64,000 nucleotides of DNA from an uncultured Eubacteriales bacterium (GCA_900545225.1 UQXZ01000002.1:62001-126000); one strand, 5' to 3'; shown: positions 1 to 8,472, counted from the first letter of the stretch. Notes: generated from the letters alone by a model not told the origin. Program-made: numbers and translations.

Positions 1-68
1 TATATTGGTTGCGGGTTAGCGCCCGGTTTTATCATTTTCACGGTTTTGATAAATTTTAATACAACATC

Positions 69-117
69 CACCCCATGATAAATTATTTATCTCGGGGTGA
101 TTTTTGTTTATTGTTTT
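69..117. terminator. Terminator of a gene left of the window
   Basis: CACCCC at 69-74 pairs with GGGGTG at 94-99, and the stem continues inward with GATAAAT/ATTTATC-type pairing. The right arm runs into a T-rich tract (100-117), so this reads as a rho-independent terminator for a plus-strand gene upstream of the window. It insulates the following gene from read-through. Confidence 0.6.
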
Positions 118-170
118 AAATTTTCGGAGGTATATCATAAAAGTATACTAATTAGCAGGAGGTCGTTATT

Positions 171-1964
171 ATGTATTATTCTTCAGGAACTTATGAATTA
201 TTTGCCCATCCGGAAAAGCCGGAGGGTGTTGATAACAAGTCCGCATATATTATCGGAACAGGACTTGCAGGACTTACTGCTGCATTTTATCTTGTTCGTG
301 ACGGACAGATGAAGGGTGAAAATATTCATCTTTTAGAAAAACTTGAACTTGCAGGCGGAAGCTGCGACGGACGTAAAGATATAACAAAGGGATTCTTTAT
401 GCGTGGAGGCCGTGAAATGGATAACCATTTCGAAATTATGTGGGATGTATTCCGTGATGTTCCGTCTATTGAAACGCCGGATGTATCAGTATTGGACGAA
501 TACTACTGGTTAAATAAGCACGATCCAAACTACTCAATGTGCCGTGCTACTGTTAAATGTGGTGAAGATGCACATACAGATAAGAAATTTAACTTAGATA
601 AGAAGTCAGCAATGGCTCTTTCTCATCTCTTTATAACACCTGAAAAGAAGCTGGAAGGTAAGAAAATATCTGATGTTTTACCTGAGGAATTCTGGTCAAC
701 TAATTTCTGGCTTTACTGGCAGACAATGTTCGCTTTCCAGAAGTGGTCAAGTGCATTGGAAATGAAGCGCTACCTTTGCCGTTATGTTCATCATATTGAC
801 GGTCTGCCTGACTTCAGTGCTCTCCGTTTTACAAAGTACAATCAGTTTGAAAGCATGATTATGCCACTTGTAAAATATCTCAGTGACCATGGTGTTAAGA
901 TTGAATATGGTATTGATGTTAAGAACGTAATCATTGAAACTGTAGGAGATAAGAAGGTAGCAAGCCAGATTATTTACGTTAAGGATAACGAAGAAAAATC
1001 AATTCCTTTAACAGAAAATGATTTAGTATTTATTACAAACGGCTGTTGTACAGACTCTTCATGCTATGGTGATCAGAACAACGCACCTGATTTAAGCAAT
1101 CTTAAGAATGGTGTTGGTGAGTCATGGGATATGTGGAAAGCCATTGCTGCACAGGCTGAAAATGGCGAATTTGGTAATCCTGATGCATTCTGTAGTGACA
1201 TCGAAGCTACTAACTGGATGAGTGCTACTGTTGAAACATCAGATGAAGAAGTTATCCGCCATATTATGGACATCTGCAAGAGAGATCCTCGTTCAGGTAA
1301 GGTTACAACAGGTGGTATCGTAACAGTTAAGGACAGTGTTGATGACTGGTATCTCTCATGGACAATCAACCGTCAGCCACAGTTCAAGTCTCAGGATAAG
1401 GACAAGGTTTTAGTATGGCTCTATGCGTTACATACAGACAGACCTGGAACTTATGTAAATAAGCCAATGAGAGAATGTACAGGGGAAGAGGTCTGCCGTG
1501 AATGGCTCTATCATATCGGTGTACATTCAGGTGAAATTGAAAAGTTAGCAGCTGAAGCCTGCAATACAACTACATGCTTTATGCCTTATATCAATGCATT
1601 CTTCCAGCCAAGAAAGAATGAAGACCGTCCTCATGTTGTACCTGAAGGCGCAGTTAACTTCGCATTCCTTGGACAGTTTGCTGAAACACCTCGTGACACA
1701 ATATTTACAACAGAATATTCAATGCGTACAGGTATGGAAGCTGTATATACATTACTTAATGTTGACCGTGGCGTTCCTGAAGTATGGGGAAGTAAATATG
1801 ATGTAAGACAGTTACTCCGTGCAGCATATTATGCAATTGATAAGAAGTCAGTTAATGAAATTAAAATGTCACTTAAAGAAAAAGCAATGCTTGCAGTTGT
1901 AATGAATAAGGTTAAGGGAACTGATTTGGAGATATTGTTAAAGGATAGTGGGTTAATTAAATAA
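171..1964 (+). CDS. ohyA: Oleate hydratase (MCRA family)
   Basis: FAD-dependent fatty acid hydratase that adds water to the cis-9 double bond of oleate or linoleate to give 10-hydroxy fatty acids, usually seen as a detoxification step at the membrane face. The Rossmann motif YIIGTGLAGLTAAF lies near residues 26-39. The RGGREM segment near 78-83 holds the family's conserved catalytic-site glutamate, and HHIDGLPDFSALRFTKYNQ near 204-222 is a family signature. At 597 residues it is full length. The start is set by AGGAGG about 10 bases upstream. It stands alone between two terminators. An older name for the family is myosin-cross-reactive antigen, which is misleading. The family call is secure; substrate preference cannot be read. 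Confidence 0.95.
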   Translation: MYYSSGTYELFAHPEKPEGVDNKSAYIIGTGLAGLTAAFYLVRDGQMKGENIHLLEKLELAGGSCDGRKDITKGFFMRGGREMDNHFEIMWDVFRDVPSIETPDVSVLDEYYWLNKHDPNYSMCRATVKCGEDAHTDKKFNLDKKSAMALSHLFITPEKKLEGKKISDVLPEEFWSTNFWLYWQTMFAFQKWSSALEMKRYLCRYVHHIDGLPDFSALRFTKYNQFESMIMPLVKYLSDHGVKIEYGIDVKNVIIETVGDKKVASQIIYVKDNEEKSIPLTENDLVFITNGCCTDSSCYGDQNNAPDLSNLKNGVGESWDMWKAIAAQAENGEFGNPDAFCSDIEATNWMSATVETSDEEVIRHIMDICKRDPRSGKVTTGGIVTVKDSVDDWYLSWTINRQPQFKSQDKDKVLVWLYALHTDRPGTYVNKPMRECTGEEVCREWLYHIGVHSGEIEKLAAEACNTTTCFMPYINAFFQPRKNEDRPHVVPEGAVNFAFLGQFAETPRDTIFTTEYSMRTGMEAVYTLLNVDRGVPEVWGSKYDVRQLLRAAYYAIDKKSVNEIKMSLKEKAMLAVVMNKVKGTDLEILLKDSGLIK

Positions 1965-2124
1965 ATTTCATTCGTTAGATGAGTAAACAGTATTGAATTA
2001 ATATTGAATTTCATAGATGTTCGCCCGCCGATTGGTGGTTGAAGTATTCTCTGATTAAGCTATTCTCTGGTTAGACAACTAATAAATAACAAAAATAAAT
2101 AACACAACAAAAAGTCAGATAAAT

Positions 2125-2172
2125 AAAAACAGGGTTATAAAGAAGTGAATTTCTTTACAGCCCTGTTTTATT
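2125..2172. terminator. Bidirectional terminator between ohyA and a small minus-strand gene
   Basis: AAACAGGG near 2127-2134 pairs with CCCTGTTT at 2161-2168, and AAAGAA pairs with TTCTTT inside. There are A-rich and T-rich flanks on both sides. It can end ohyA transcription on the plus strand and the small membrane-protein gene (2178-2339) on the minus strand. Confidence 0.75.
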
Positions 2173-2177
2173 TATAT

Positions 2178-2339
2178 TCAACATGAAGTTGCAAGCATAA
2201 TAATCAATAGAATCATTATTATGAGAAATACCGGAGCACTGAATATAAGTCCCAGTATTTTAAATGGTAAGGTGAAAAAGAAGAGGAGTATTCGGATTAC
2301 AATCCAGAAAAGTGCAATTGTGATTAAAGCAATAAGCAT
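2178..2339 (-). CDS. Small hydrophobic membrane protein, 53 aa, function unknown
   Basis: Reading the minus strand from ATG at 2339-2337 gives 53 residues starting MLIALITIALFWIVIRILLF and ending IIMLATSC. Two hydrophobic segments (about 2-24 and 28-50) with a short PFKIL turn between them suggest a two-pass helical hairpin in the membrane. An excellent Shine-Dalgarno site, AGGAGGT, sits six bases upstream, and a terminator follows the stop codon. It is too short for a usual length cutoff. I recognise no family. The strong ribosome site, hydrophobic pattern and placement make it likely real. The plus-strand frame over the same bases lacks a comparable ribosome site. Confidence 0.65.
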   Translation of the reverse strand: MLIALITIALFWIVIRILLFFFTLPFKILGLIFSAPVFLIIMILLIIMLATSC

Positions 2340-2470
2340 TTTTACCTCCTGTAGTTTGTTTCGTCATGTGGGACATTACACTGTCTGCAGCATTTGCGGC
2401 GGTATCCCACATTGATATATCTCTATATTATTAAAAGTAATATACCATATAAAATCAATTATACAATTTA

Positions 2471-2536
2471 TATAACAATGAGGAACGATTATAGTTTAAA
2501 TTTCACAATAATTCATTGTTATAAGTATAAACTATA
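2471..2536. promoter_or_regulatory. Interleaved inverted repeats upstream of the ttcA-like operon
   Basis: TATAACAATGA (2471-2481) is the exact reverse complement of TCATTGTTATA (2513-2523), and TATAGTTTA (2490-2498) of TAAACTATA (2528-2536). The pairs are interleaved A-B-A'-B', so as RNA the two hairpins exclude each other or form a pseudoknot; as DNA they could be paired dyad sites, for example for the LysR protein encoded two genes on. The surroundings are AT-rich, which raises the chance of coincidence. Confidence 0.4.
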
Positions 2537-2612
2537 TTATATAATTTCTATAACTGAACTAAAAACACCCATCAGTTTAATTTTGACGGTTTTGCCCTAG
2601 AGAGGACAATTA

Positions 2613-3485
2613 ATGAAAACAATCGATGAAATAGAGTTAAGCTTAAGAAAGAAATTTCACAAGAAGATATTTTCCAAATTCGCAAAGGCTCTTAATGAAT
2701 ATGAAATGCTTAAAGAGGGAGATAAGGTTGCCGTATGTATATCAGGCGGTAAGGACTCATTTCTCCTTGCAAAATGCTTTCAGGAAATAAAACGACACAA
2801 CAAATTCCCATTTGAAGTGGTATTTTTAGCCATGGATCCGGGCTACACTGAAGCCAACAGAAAGAAAATAGAAGAAAATGCCGAACTTCTCGGAATTCCA
2901 ATTCAGATATTTGATTCGGAAATATTTGGGGCGGTTTATACAATAGAGCAGTCACCATGCTATTTATGCGCAAGAATGAGAAGAGGCCATCTCTATGCAA
3001 AGGCTAAAGAGCTTGGCTGCAACAAGATAGCACTCGGACATCACTACGACGATGTAATAGAGACAACTCTTATGGGAATGCTCTACGGCTCACAGATTCA
3101 GACAATGATGCCTAAGCTTCACAGCACAAACTTCGAGGGAATGGAACTTATAAGACCGCTTTACCTTGTCAGGGAAGAAGATATCATCCACTGGAGAGAT
3201 TATAACGAGCTTACATTCTTAAACTGTGCATGTAAGTTTACAGAGGCCTGCACCGGAGTTAAGAGCCAGAGCGAATTCAGCTTAAATACTACAATCGGAG
3301 ATATTGCGGATACATCCAAGAGAGCTGAAGTAAAGAATCTCATTAAAGCCATGAAGGTAATTAATCCATATGTGGATAGCAACATTTTCAAGAGTACAGA
3401 AAATGTAAATATTGACACTTTAGTGGCTTACAAAAAGAACGGGGAGTACCATTCTTTCTTAGATGAATATGACGAAAAAGGATAA
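2613..3485 (+). CDS. PP-loop ATPase, TtcA-like tRNA 2-thiocytidine synthetase family
   Basis: Member of the TtcA/TtuA group that adenylates a tRNA base before sulfur transfer. The PP-loop SGGKDS is at residues 44-49. A CYLC pair (C116, C119) and a later NCAC...C group (C205, C207, C213) fit the cysteines that hold an iron-sulfur cluster in this family, and LGHHYDDVIET near 141-151 is the second family block. The 290-residue length fits. GAGAGGA precedes the ATG. It is the first gene of a tight run: the LysR gene starts three bases after its stop. Without a search I cannot separate true TtcA (cytidine 32) from a related PP-loop thiolase. Confidence 0.8.
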   Translation: MKTIDEIELSLRKKFHKKIFSKFAKALNEYEMLKEGDKVAVCISGGKDSFLLAKCFQEIKRHNKFPFEVVFLAMDPGYTEANRKKIEENAELLGIPIQIFDSEIFGAVYTIEQSPCYLCARMRRGHLYAKAKELGCNKIALGHHYDDVIETTLMGMLYGSQIQTMMPKLHSTNFEGMELIRPLYLVREEDIIHWRDYNELTFLNCACKFTEACTGVKSQSEFSLNTTIGDIADTSKRAEVKNLIKAMKVINPYVDSNIFKSTENVNIDTLVAYKKNGEYHSFLDEYDEKG

Positions 3486-3488
3486 AAT

Positions 3489-4403
3489 ATGACATTACAA
3501 CAATTAAAATATGTTGCAGCGGTTGCTGACAACAAATCCATAAATAAGGCTGCCACATCTCTGTTTATTACTCAGCCCAGTCTTTCAGGTGCAATAAAAG
3601 AGCTGGAAAATGAAATCGGCATCCAGATATTTATCCGCTCTAGCCGTGGAATTATCCTTACAGCTGAGGGTGAAGAGTTTTTAGGTTATGCAAGACAGAT
3701 GCTTGAGTACAGCAAGCTTATTGATGACAGATATATTGAAAACAGACAGCTCAGAAAGAAATTTAGTGTGTCTACACAGCATTATTCATTTGCGGTTGAG
3801 GCATTTATGCACATCGTAAAGAACTTCGGTATGGATGAATATGAATTTGCCATCAGAGAGACAAAGACATATGAAGTTATAGAAGACGTTAAAATGTTAA
3901 AGAGTGAAGTTGGTGTTATTTACATGAACGACTTTAACAGAGATGTTATCGGCAAGATTTTAAGAAGAGAAGGTATTGAATTTACACCACTCTTTGACTG
4001 TTCAATATTTGCTTATATTTCAGCAGATCACCCACTTGCGGGCAGAGAAAAAGTAAGTCTTGAGGATCTTGCAGATTACCCTTGTCTCTCATTTGAACAG
4101 GGAAATCAGAATTCATTTTACTTTGCGGAAGAGGTTCTCAGTACCCTTGATTACAGACAGGTGATTAAGGCTAACGACAGAGCAACAATGCTTAACTTAA
4201 TGCAGGGGCTTCACGGATATACATTATGTTCAGGTATCATCTGTAACGAGTTAAATGGTGACGGTTACACTGCTGTACCATTTAAAACAGATGAAATAAT
4301 GACCATAGGATATATTAAGCGTGCAGACGTACTTCTTAATGAGCTTGGAAAAATGTATGTAGATGAGTTAAAGACATATAAGGACAGGGTTTACAAGGTA
4401 TGA
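3489..4403 (+). CDS. LysR-family transcriptional regulator
   Basis: DNA-binding regulator with an N-terminal winged helix-turn-helix (residues 1-60; the NKAATSLFITQPSLSGAIKELE segment is the classic LysR helix pair) and a C-terminal periplasmic-binding-like effector domain from about 90 to 300. The 304 residues match the family. It starts three bases after the TtcA-like gene, with AAAAGGAT inside that gene's end as ribosome site, so the two are cotranscribed. LysR proteins often control the operon they sit in or a divergent gene; here they may act on the dyads at 2471-2536. The ligand is unknown. Confidence 0.9.
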   Translation: MTLQQLKYVAAVADNKSINKAATSLFITQPSLSGAIKELENEIGIQIFIRSSRGIILTAEGEEFLGYARQMLEYSKLIDDRYIENRQLRKKFSVSTQHYSFAVEAFMHIVKNFGMDEYEFAIRETKTYEVIEDVKMLKSEVGVIYMNDFNRDVIGKILRREGIEFTPLFDCSIFAYISADHPLAGREKVSLEDLADYPCLSFEQGNQNSFYFAEEVLSTLDYRQVIKANDRATMLNLMQGLHGYTLCSGIICNELNGDGYTAVPFKTDEIMTIGYIKRADVLLNELGKMYVDELKTYKDRVYKV

Positions 4404-5494
4404 CAATGAATAATAAAAAATATGCTGTGCTTATAGACGGAGATAATGTGTCTTCTGAATATATGAGTACAATTCAGAGGGAAATCATAAGAAAATATGG
4501 TGATCCCACATATAAAAGGGTATATGGTGACTGGACATCCCCAAGATTTAAGGGCTGGAGAGAGACCATAGCAGAATATCCAATCGTTCCAATCCAGCAG
4601 TTTAATAACTCAAAGGGTAAGAATTCCACTGACATTACTTTAATAATTGATGCCATGGACATTTTATATACAGGAAATGTTGACGGCTTCTGTATAGTGT
4701 CAAATGATGGAGATTTTACAAAGCTTGCCACAAGACTTAAGGAAGCAGGCAAGGAAGTTATCGGAATGGGGCTCAGTAATGCCCAGGAATTATTTAAAAG
4801 AACATGTACAAGATTCGTTAATCTTGAAGTGGCAAAGAAAAATAATGAAAATATCCCTGAGCTAGACGATGATAACGATATATCATCAGGAGTTGCAGAA
4901 GAATCTGCAGAACATGAATATATTCACGATGATAGTGTGAATTATCATGAAAGCCATATAGCGGATAATTCAGATGGAAATTCTGAGTATGTCTATGAAC
5001 ATGAGTCTGTGGAACCGGTTAAGGCGCATGAAAGAAAGCCGAAAATTATGCCTAAGGAAAAGATTATTAAGGCTATCATCGGCATAATCATAGAAAATGA
5101 CAATCAGGGAAGGGATACATATCTCGGTGAAGTCGGCAGTAAGCTTATAATGTTATATCCTGACTTTGACGTGCGCAATTACGGATATTCAAAGCTTGCA
5201 ACTATGATAAAGGAGACAAATGTATTAGAATTGGTTAGGGCTCACAGTGAATGCAGAGTCATAATTAAGAGAGATAAATATCTTGAAACAAGTATTAACA
5301 ACTCAATCATTAAGTTTGTAAAAGAGTCTGGTCCGGAAAATGTGGATTTATCAGCGATAGGTAAGAAAATCCGAGAGATTTATCCTGACTTTAATGTTAA
5401 GAGATTTGGGTATGCCACATTGAGAAAGTACCTTTCAAATATTAGGGGACTAGAAGTTTCAGAAGATGGCAAGAGCGTAAGACTTGTGAGATAA
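4400..5494 (+). CDS. NYN-domain protein with two OST-HTH/LOTUS domains
   Basis: The N-terminal NYN (LabA/DUF88, PIN-like) domain covers about residues 5-140. Conserved acidic residues are visible in VLIDGDN (10-16), DITLIIDAMD (about 75-84) and SNDGDF (about 97-102), as expected for a metal-dependent RNase fold. An acidic linker (about 150-205) leads to two tandem OST-HTH/LOTUS-type RNA-binding modules (about 218-290 and 292-364), each with a YPDF(D/N)V..(F/Y)GY motif. The ATG overlaps the LysR stop as ATGA; a second ATG at 4406 has better ribosome-site spacing. The domain pair suggests RNA binding or cleavage. The target is unknown. Confidence 0.85.
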   Translation: MTMNNKKYAVLIDGDNVSSEYMSTIQREIIRKYGDPTYKRVYGDWTSPRFKGWRETIAEYPIVPIQQFNNSKGKNSTDITLIIDAMDILYTGNVDGFCIVSNDGDFTKLATRLKEAGKEVIGMGLSNAQELFKRTCTRFVNLEVAKKNNENIPELDDDNDISSGVAEESAEHEYIHDDSVNYHESHIADNSDGNSEYVYEHESVEPVKAHERKPKIMPKEKIIKAIIGIIIENDNQGRDTYLGEVGSKLIMLYPDFDVRNYGYSKLATMIKETNVLELVRAHSECRVIIKRDKYLETSINNSIIKFVKESGPENVDLSAIGKKIREIYPDFNVKRFGYATLRKYLSNIRGLEVSEDGKSVRLVR

Positions 5495-5539
5495 GACAGC
5501 TTAATCAGTGAGTTGCTGAATCAGTCTGACGCATGAAAA

Positions 5540-5581
5540 CAGATAATAAAGCAATTAATATCCGGTAATCAGATAATAAAG
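5540..5581. repeat. Direct repeat CAGATAATAAAG x2 before luxS
   Basis: The 12-mer CAGATAATAAAG occurs at 5540-5551 and again at 5570-5581, exactly 30 bases apart, within the 118-base luxS upstream region. A spacing near three helical turns would place two bound proteins on one face of the DNA. No promoter elements could be assigned with confidence. Confidence 0.35.
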
Positions 5582-5612
5582 TTCGATTATATGGACAACA
5601 CAGGAGGCACAT

Positions 5613-6092
5613 ATGAAAAAAATAGCAAGCTTTACAGTAAACCATTTAGATTTACTTCCGGGCGTTTATGTATCAAGAAAGGATCACGTTGGTGACAACG
5701 TAATTACAACATTTGATTTAAGAGTAACAAGACCAAATGTTGAGCCGCCTATGGATACGGCAGGAATCCACACAGTAGAGCATATTTTTGCAACATTTTT
5801 AAGAAATAATAAGGAATGGGCAGATAAGACAATCTACTTCGGACCTATGGGATGCAGAACAGGATTCTATGTTATTTTCGCAGGCGACCTTGAATCTAAG
5901 GACATCGTGGATGTAATCAGAGAGGGTGCTGAATTCGTAATTAACTTCGAGGGAGAAATTCCAGGAGCTACTGCAAGAGACTGTGGTAACTACCTTGATA
6001 ACAACCTTGAGTGGGCAAAATGCTACATGAGAAAGTACATGAAAGAAGTTCTCGCAGATCCAAAGCCTGAGAACCTTGTATATCCTGTATAA
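5613..6092 (+). CDS. luxS: S-ribosylhomocysteine lyase LuxS
   Basis: Cleaves S-ribosylhomocysteine to homocysteine and DPD, the precursor of autoinducer-2, in the activated methyl cycle. The metal site HTVEH is at residues 53-57 with the third ligand C124 (ARDCGN), and the catalytic cysteine is C81 (GPMGCRTGF). The 159 residues are typical. AGGAGG precedes the ATG by six bases. No pfs/mtnN or metE gene lies beside it; metK, in the same cycle, is 33 kb away. A terminator at 6224-6266 follows a short repeat tract. Confidence 0.97.
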   Translation: MKKIASFTVNHLDLLPGVYVSRKDHVGDNVITTFDLRVTRPNVEPPMDTAGIHTVEHIFATFLRNNKEWADKTIYFGPMGCRTGFYVIFAGDLESKDIVDVIREGAEFVINFEGEIPGATARDCGNYLDNNLEWAKCYMRKYMKEVLADPKPENLVYPV

Positions 6093-6150
6093 TCAGAAGA
6101 TTTCATAAGACGAATATTAAACCATACAATGCTATAGTATTATATGGTTT

Positions 6151-6192
6151 AGCATATTATGGTTAGGCATATTATGGTTAGGCATTATATTG
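6151..6192. repeat. 15-bp tandem repeat after luxS
   Basis: The unit (A/G)GCATATTATGGTTA occurs at 6151-6165 and 6166-6180, followed by a partial GGCATTATATTG. It lies in the luxS to srtB convergent spacer and has no evident function. Confidence 0.55.
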
Positions 6193-6223
6193 ATACATAA
6201 CTAATAAAAATAAAAGACAACAC

Positions 6224-6266
6224 AAAAAAAGAATGTCCTTCGTTAAACGAGGGACATTCTTTTTTA
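6224..6266. terminator. Bidirectional terminator between luxS and srtB
   Basis: AAAAAAGAATGTCC pairs perfectly with GGACATTCTTTTTT around a TTCGTTAAACGAG loop, itself partly paired. A- and T-tracts on both sides make it work for both convergent genes. The srtB stop codon (6266-6264) lies inside the T-tract. Confidence 0.9.
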
Positions 6267-7043
6267 TTGTATTGTAACGGTGCTTCCGTTTACAGGAGTT
6301 TCATTTACCAAAGCTCCCTGTATAACAAGACGTTCATTATAATCTGTCTCTTCACAGCTTGAAAGAGTTACGATCTGTGTTGTATTGGAAATATCAACTC
6401 CCGTATCGTAAAGACTTTCTTTCTGCCAGCGGCTGGCAAATTCCAGCATATAAGAATCGCTAGAGAAGTTAAATGTATATATATCACTGTCTGAAGCTGT
6501 GTTATGCACACTGAAAATCTTATATGTCTTTACGGAATCTTCTGTGTAGATATAAAATGTGTCGTTATTACCCGTTTTGTAGAAATCCTCACTCTTATAT
6601 TCCTTGTGAGATCCAAACATGGAACCGTTTCTCATGTAATGACCGTAAAGGATTATGTGACCTGCATCCATGCCGTCCTTAATTCCTGCTTCTTCAAAAA
6701 CGGTTCCGCCGATACTCTCACTTCCGTCAAATGCATGATGGAGGTAATAGTAATTGTCGCGGCCACTTACAATAGGAAGCTTGGAATCAAGTGACGGCAT
6801 ATAGAGAAGTCCTAAAGTGTCAGGATTAATCTGTTTAGCGGCTTCGAAATCAAATGTAAATGATTCAGGCTCATCTTCCTCAGTTTTTACGATAGTGTTC
6901 ATAACCTGATTATTCACGTCATCCACGTGTTTATATTCAAGAGAGGACTTAACAAGCATAAATATGGAATATGAGGCAACCGCAATACATGCAATTATAA
7001 TAATAATTAATATTACATTACTTTTCTTTTTTGATTTAGCCAT
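6264..7043 (-). CDS. srtB: Class B sortase
   Basis: Membrane-anchored cysteine transpeptidase that joins sorting-signal proteins to the cell wall or builds pili. It has a basic N-terminus, a transmembrane segment at about 9-31, then an extracellular sortase domain. The catalytic triad is visible as H135 (YGHYM), C230 (TLSSC) and R238 (ERLVI). The spacing and 259-residue length fit class B. It starts 14 bases after the aldolase stop with AAAGGA as ribosome site, so it is probably cotranscribed with fba and the cyclophilin gene. No substrate with a sorting signal is in the window, so the target is unknown. Confidence 0.9.
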   Translation of the reverse strand: MAKSKKKSNVILIIIIIACIAVASYSIFMLVKSSLEYKHVDDVNNQVMNTIVKTEEDEPESFTFDFEAAKQINPDTLGLLYMPSLDSKLPIVSGRDNYYYLHHAFDGSESIGGTVFEEAGIKDGMDAGHIILYGHYMRNGSMFGSHKEYKSEDFYKTGNNDTFYIYTEDSVKTYKIFSVHNTASDSDIYTFNFSSDSYMLEFASRWQKESLYDTGVDISNTTQIVTLSSCEETDYNERLVIQGALVNETPVNGSTVTIQ

Positions 7044-7057
7044 TAAAAATCCTTTAA

Positions 7058-7921
7058 TTAAGCCTTGTTATCTGAACCGAAGAGCTTAATCTTTTCGCAA
7101 ACCTTTTCTACGATTGCTTCACAGCCAGGCTTAAGAAGCTTTCTTGGGTCAAATCCCTTACCTTCTAAGTCCTTACCTGCTTCAATGTAACCACGAACGC
7201 CTTCAGCAAATGCAATCTGACACTCTGTATTAACATTGATCTTAGCAACTCCGAGAGAGATTGCCTTCTTAATCATATCTTCAGGAATACCTGTACCGCC
7301 GTGAAGAACGAGTGGTAATGTACCTGTCTTAGCCTTAACATTTTCAAGAACGTCAAAGCGGAGACCAGGCCAGTTTTCAGGATACTTACCGTGGATGTTA
7401 CCGATACCTGCTGCAAGCATATCAACGCCAAGAGCTGCAATAGAAGCACACTCTTCAGGATCTGCACATTCACCCATACCTACAACACCGTCTTCTTCAC
7501 CACCGATTGCACCTACCTCAGCTTCAAGGCTCATGCCCTTTTCAGCACAGATACGTACAAGCTCTTTTGTCTTTTCAACATTTTCTTCGATTGAATATGA
7601 TGAACCGTCGAACATGATTGAAGAGAAGCCTGCTTCGATACAAGCAAGACATCCTTCATATGTACCGTGGTCAAGGTGAAGAGCAACAGGTACTGTTATG
7701 CCCATATCTTCAACCATGGCATCTACCATTCTTGCAACTGTCTTGAAGCCTGTCATGTACTTGGCTGCACCTTCAGATACACCAAGGATAACAGGTGACT
7801 TCATCTGCTCAGCTGCCTGGAGGATAGACTTAGTCCACTCTAAGTTGTTGATATTGAAATGGCCGATAGCATATTTGCCCTCTACAGCCTTATTCATCAT
7901 CTCTTTTGCATTTGATAACAT
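7058..7921 (-). CDS. fba: Class II fructose-bisphosphate aldolase
   Basis: Zinc-dependent aldolase that splits fructose 1,6-bisphosphate to DHAP and glyceraldehyde 3-phosphate. The zinc/active-site block HLDHG is at residues 82-86, followed by GNIHGKY and LHGGTGI blocks carrying further metal and phosphate ligands. The 287 residues match the short FbaA type. It lies between a cyclophilin gene (29 bases upstream) and srtB (14 bases downstream) on the minus strand. A tagatose-bisphosphate aldolase is the main alternative within the family, but no tagatose-pathway genes are near. Confidence 0.93.
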   Translation of the reverse strand: MLSNAKEMMNKAVEGKYAIGHFNINNLEWTKSILQAAEQMKSPVILGVSEGAAKYMTGFKTVARMVDAMVEDMGITVPVALHLDHGTYEGCLACIEAGFSSIMFDGSSYSIEENVEKTKELVRICAEKGMSLEAEVGAIGGEEDGVVGMGECADPEECASIAALGVDMLAAGIGNIHGKYPENWPGLRFDVLENVKAKTGTLPLVLHGGTGIPEDMIKKAISLGVAKINVNTECQIAFAEGVRGYIEAGKDLEGKGFDPRKLLKPGCEAIVEKVCEKIKLFGSDNKA

Positions 7922-7950
7922 AACAAATATTCCTTTCTTAACAAGCTAAA

Positions 7951-8472
7951 TTACATCTTTTCTGGTTCTGGGTAATCTACACCAAATGTTTCAACTGTAA
8001 CTTCTTCCATAACCTGATCTTCTCTAGGTCTGTCCATTGGGTTTGTTGAAACACCTGCAATCTTGTCAAGTACGTCTTCGCCTTCGATAAGCTTTCCGAA
8101 TGCAGCATACTTTCCGTCAAGGTATGGCTGATCCTTGTGCATGATGAAGAACTGTGAACCGGCTGAGTTGTATGAAGATGATCTTGCCATTGAAAGAACA
8201 CCTCTCTCATGCTTAAGGTCGTTCATTACATTGTTGTCTGTGAACTCCCCCTTGATTGAGTATCCAGGACCGCCTGTGCCGTTACCCTTTGGACATCCGC
8301 CCTGAATCATGAAATCCTTGATTACTCTGTGGAATGTAAGGCCGTTGTAGAAGCCCTGCTTGATAAGGCTGATGAAGTTGTTAACTGCGATAGGAGCCTT
8401 GTCTGGGTAAAGCTCTAACTTCATAATGTCTCCGTCTGCCATTTTGATTGTAACTATAGGATTGTTTGCCAT
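7951..8472 (-). CDS. Cyclophilin-type peptidyl-prolyl isomerase
   Basis: Cytoplasmic foldase that speeds cis-trans change at proline bonds; no signal peptide is present. The core blocks FHRVIKDFMIQGGCPKGNGTGGPGY (starting near residue 48) and SAGSQFFI (about 104-111) hold the expected arginine, phenylalanine and glutamine of the active site. It has 173 residues, a usual size for the single-domain type. AAGGAG precedes the ATG. It is the first gene of the minus-strand run ppi-fba-srtB and shares its upstream region with the divergent enolase gene. Confidence 0.93.
   Translation of the reverse strand: MANNPIVTIKMADGDIMKLELYPDKAPIAVNNFISLIKQGFYNGLTFHRVIKDFMIQGGCPKGNGTGGPGYSIKGEFTDNNVMNDLKHERGVLSMARSSSYNSAGSQFFIMHKDQPYLDGKYAAFGKLIEGEDVLDKIAGVSTNPMDRPREDQVMEEVTVETFGVDYPEPEKM

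Noticed and set aside
97..312. 71-residue frame overlapping the ohyA start
   Set aside because: Overlaps the N-terminus of oleate hydratase in another frame and starts inside a terminator tail.
2221..2415. 64-residue plus-strand frame
   Set aside because: No Shine-Dalgarno site; the opposite strand holds a better frame with AGGAGGT and a membrane-protein pattern.
6151..6192. CRISPR-like repeat after luxS
   Set aside because: Only 2.7 direct 15-base units with no spacers, and no cas genes in the window.
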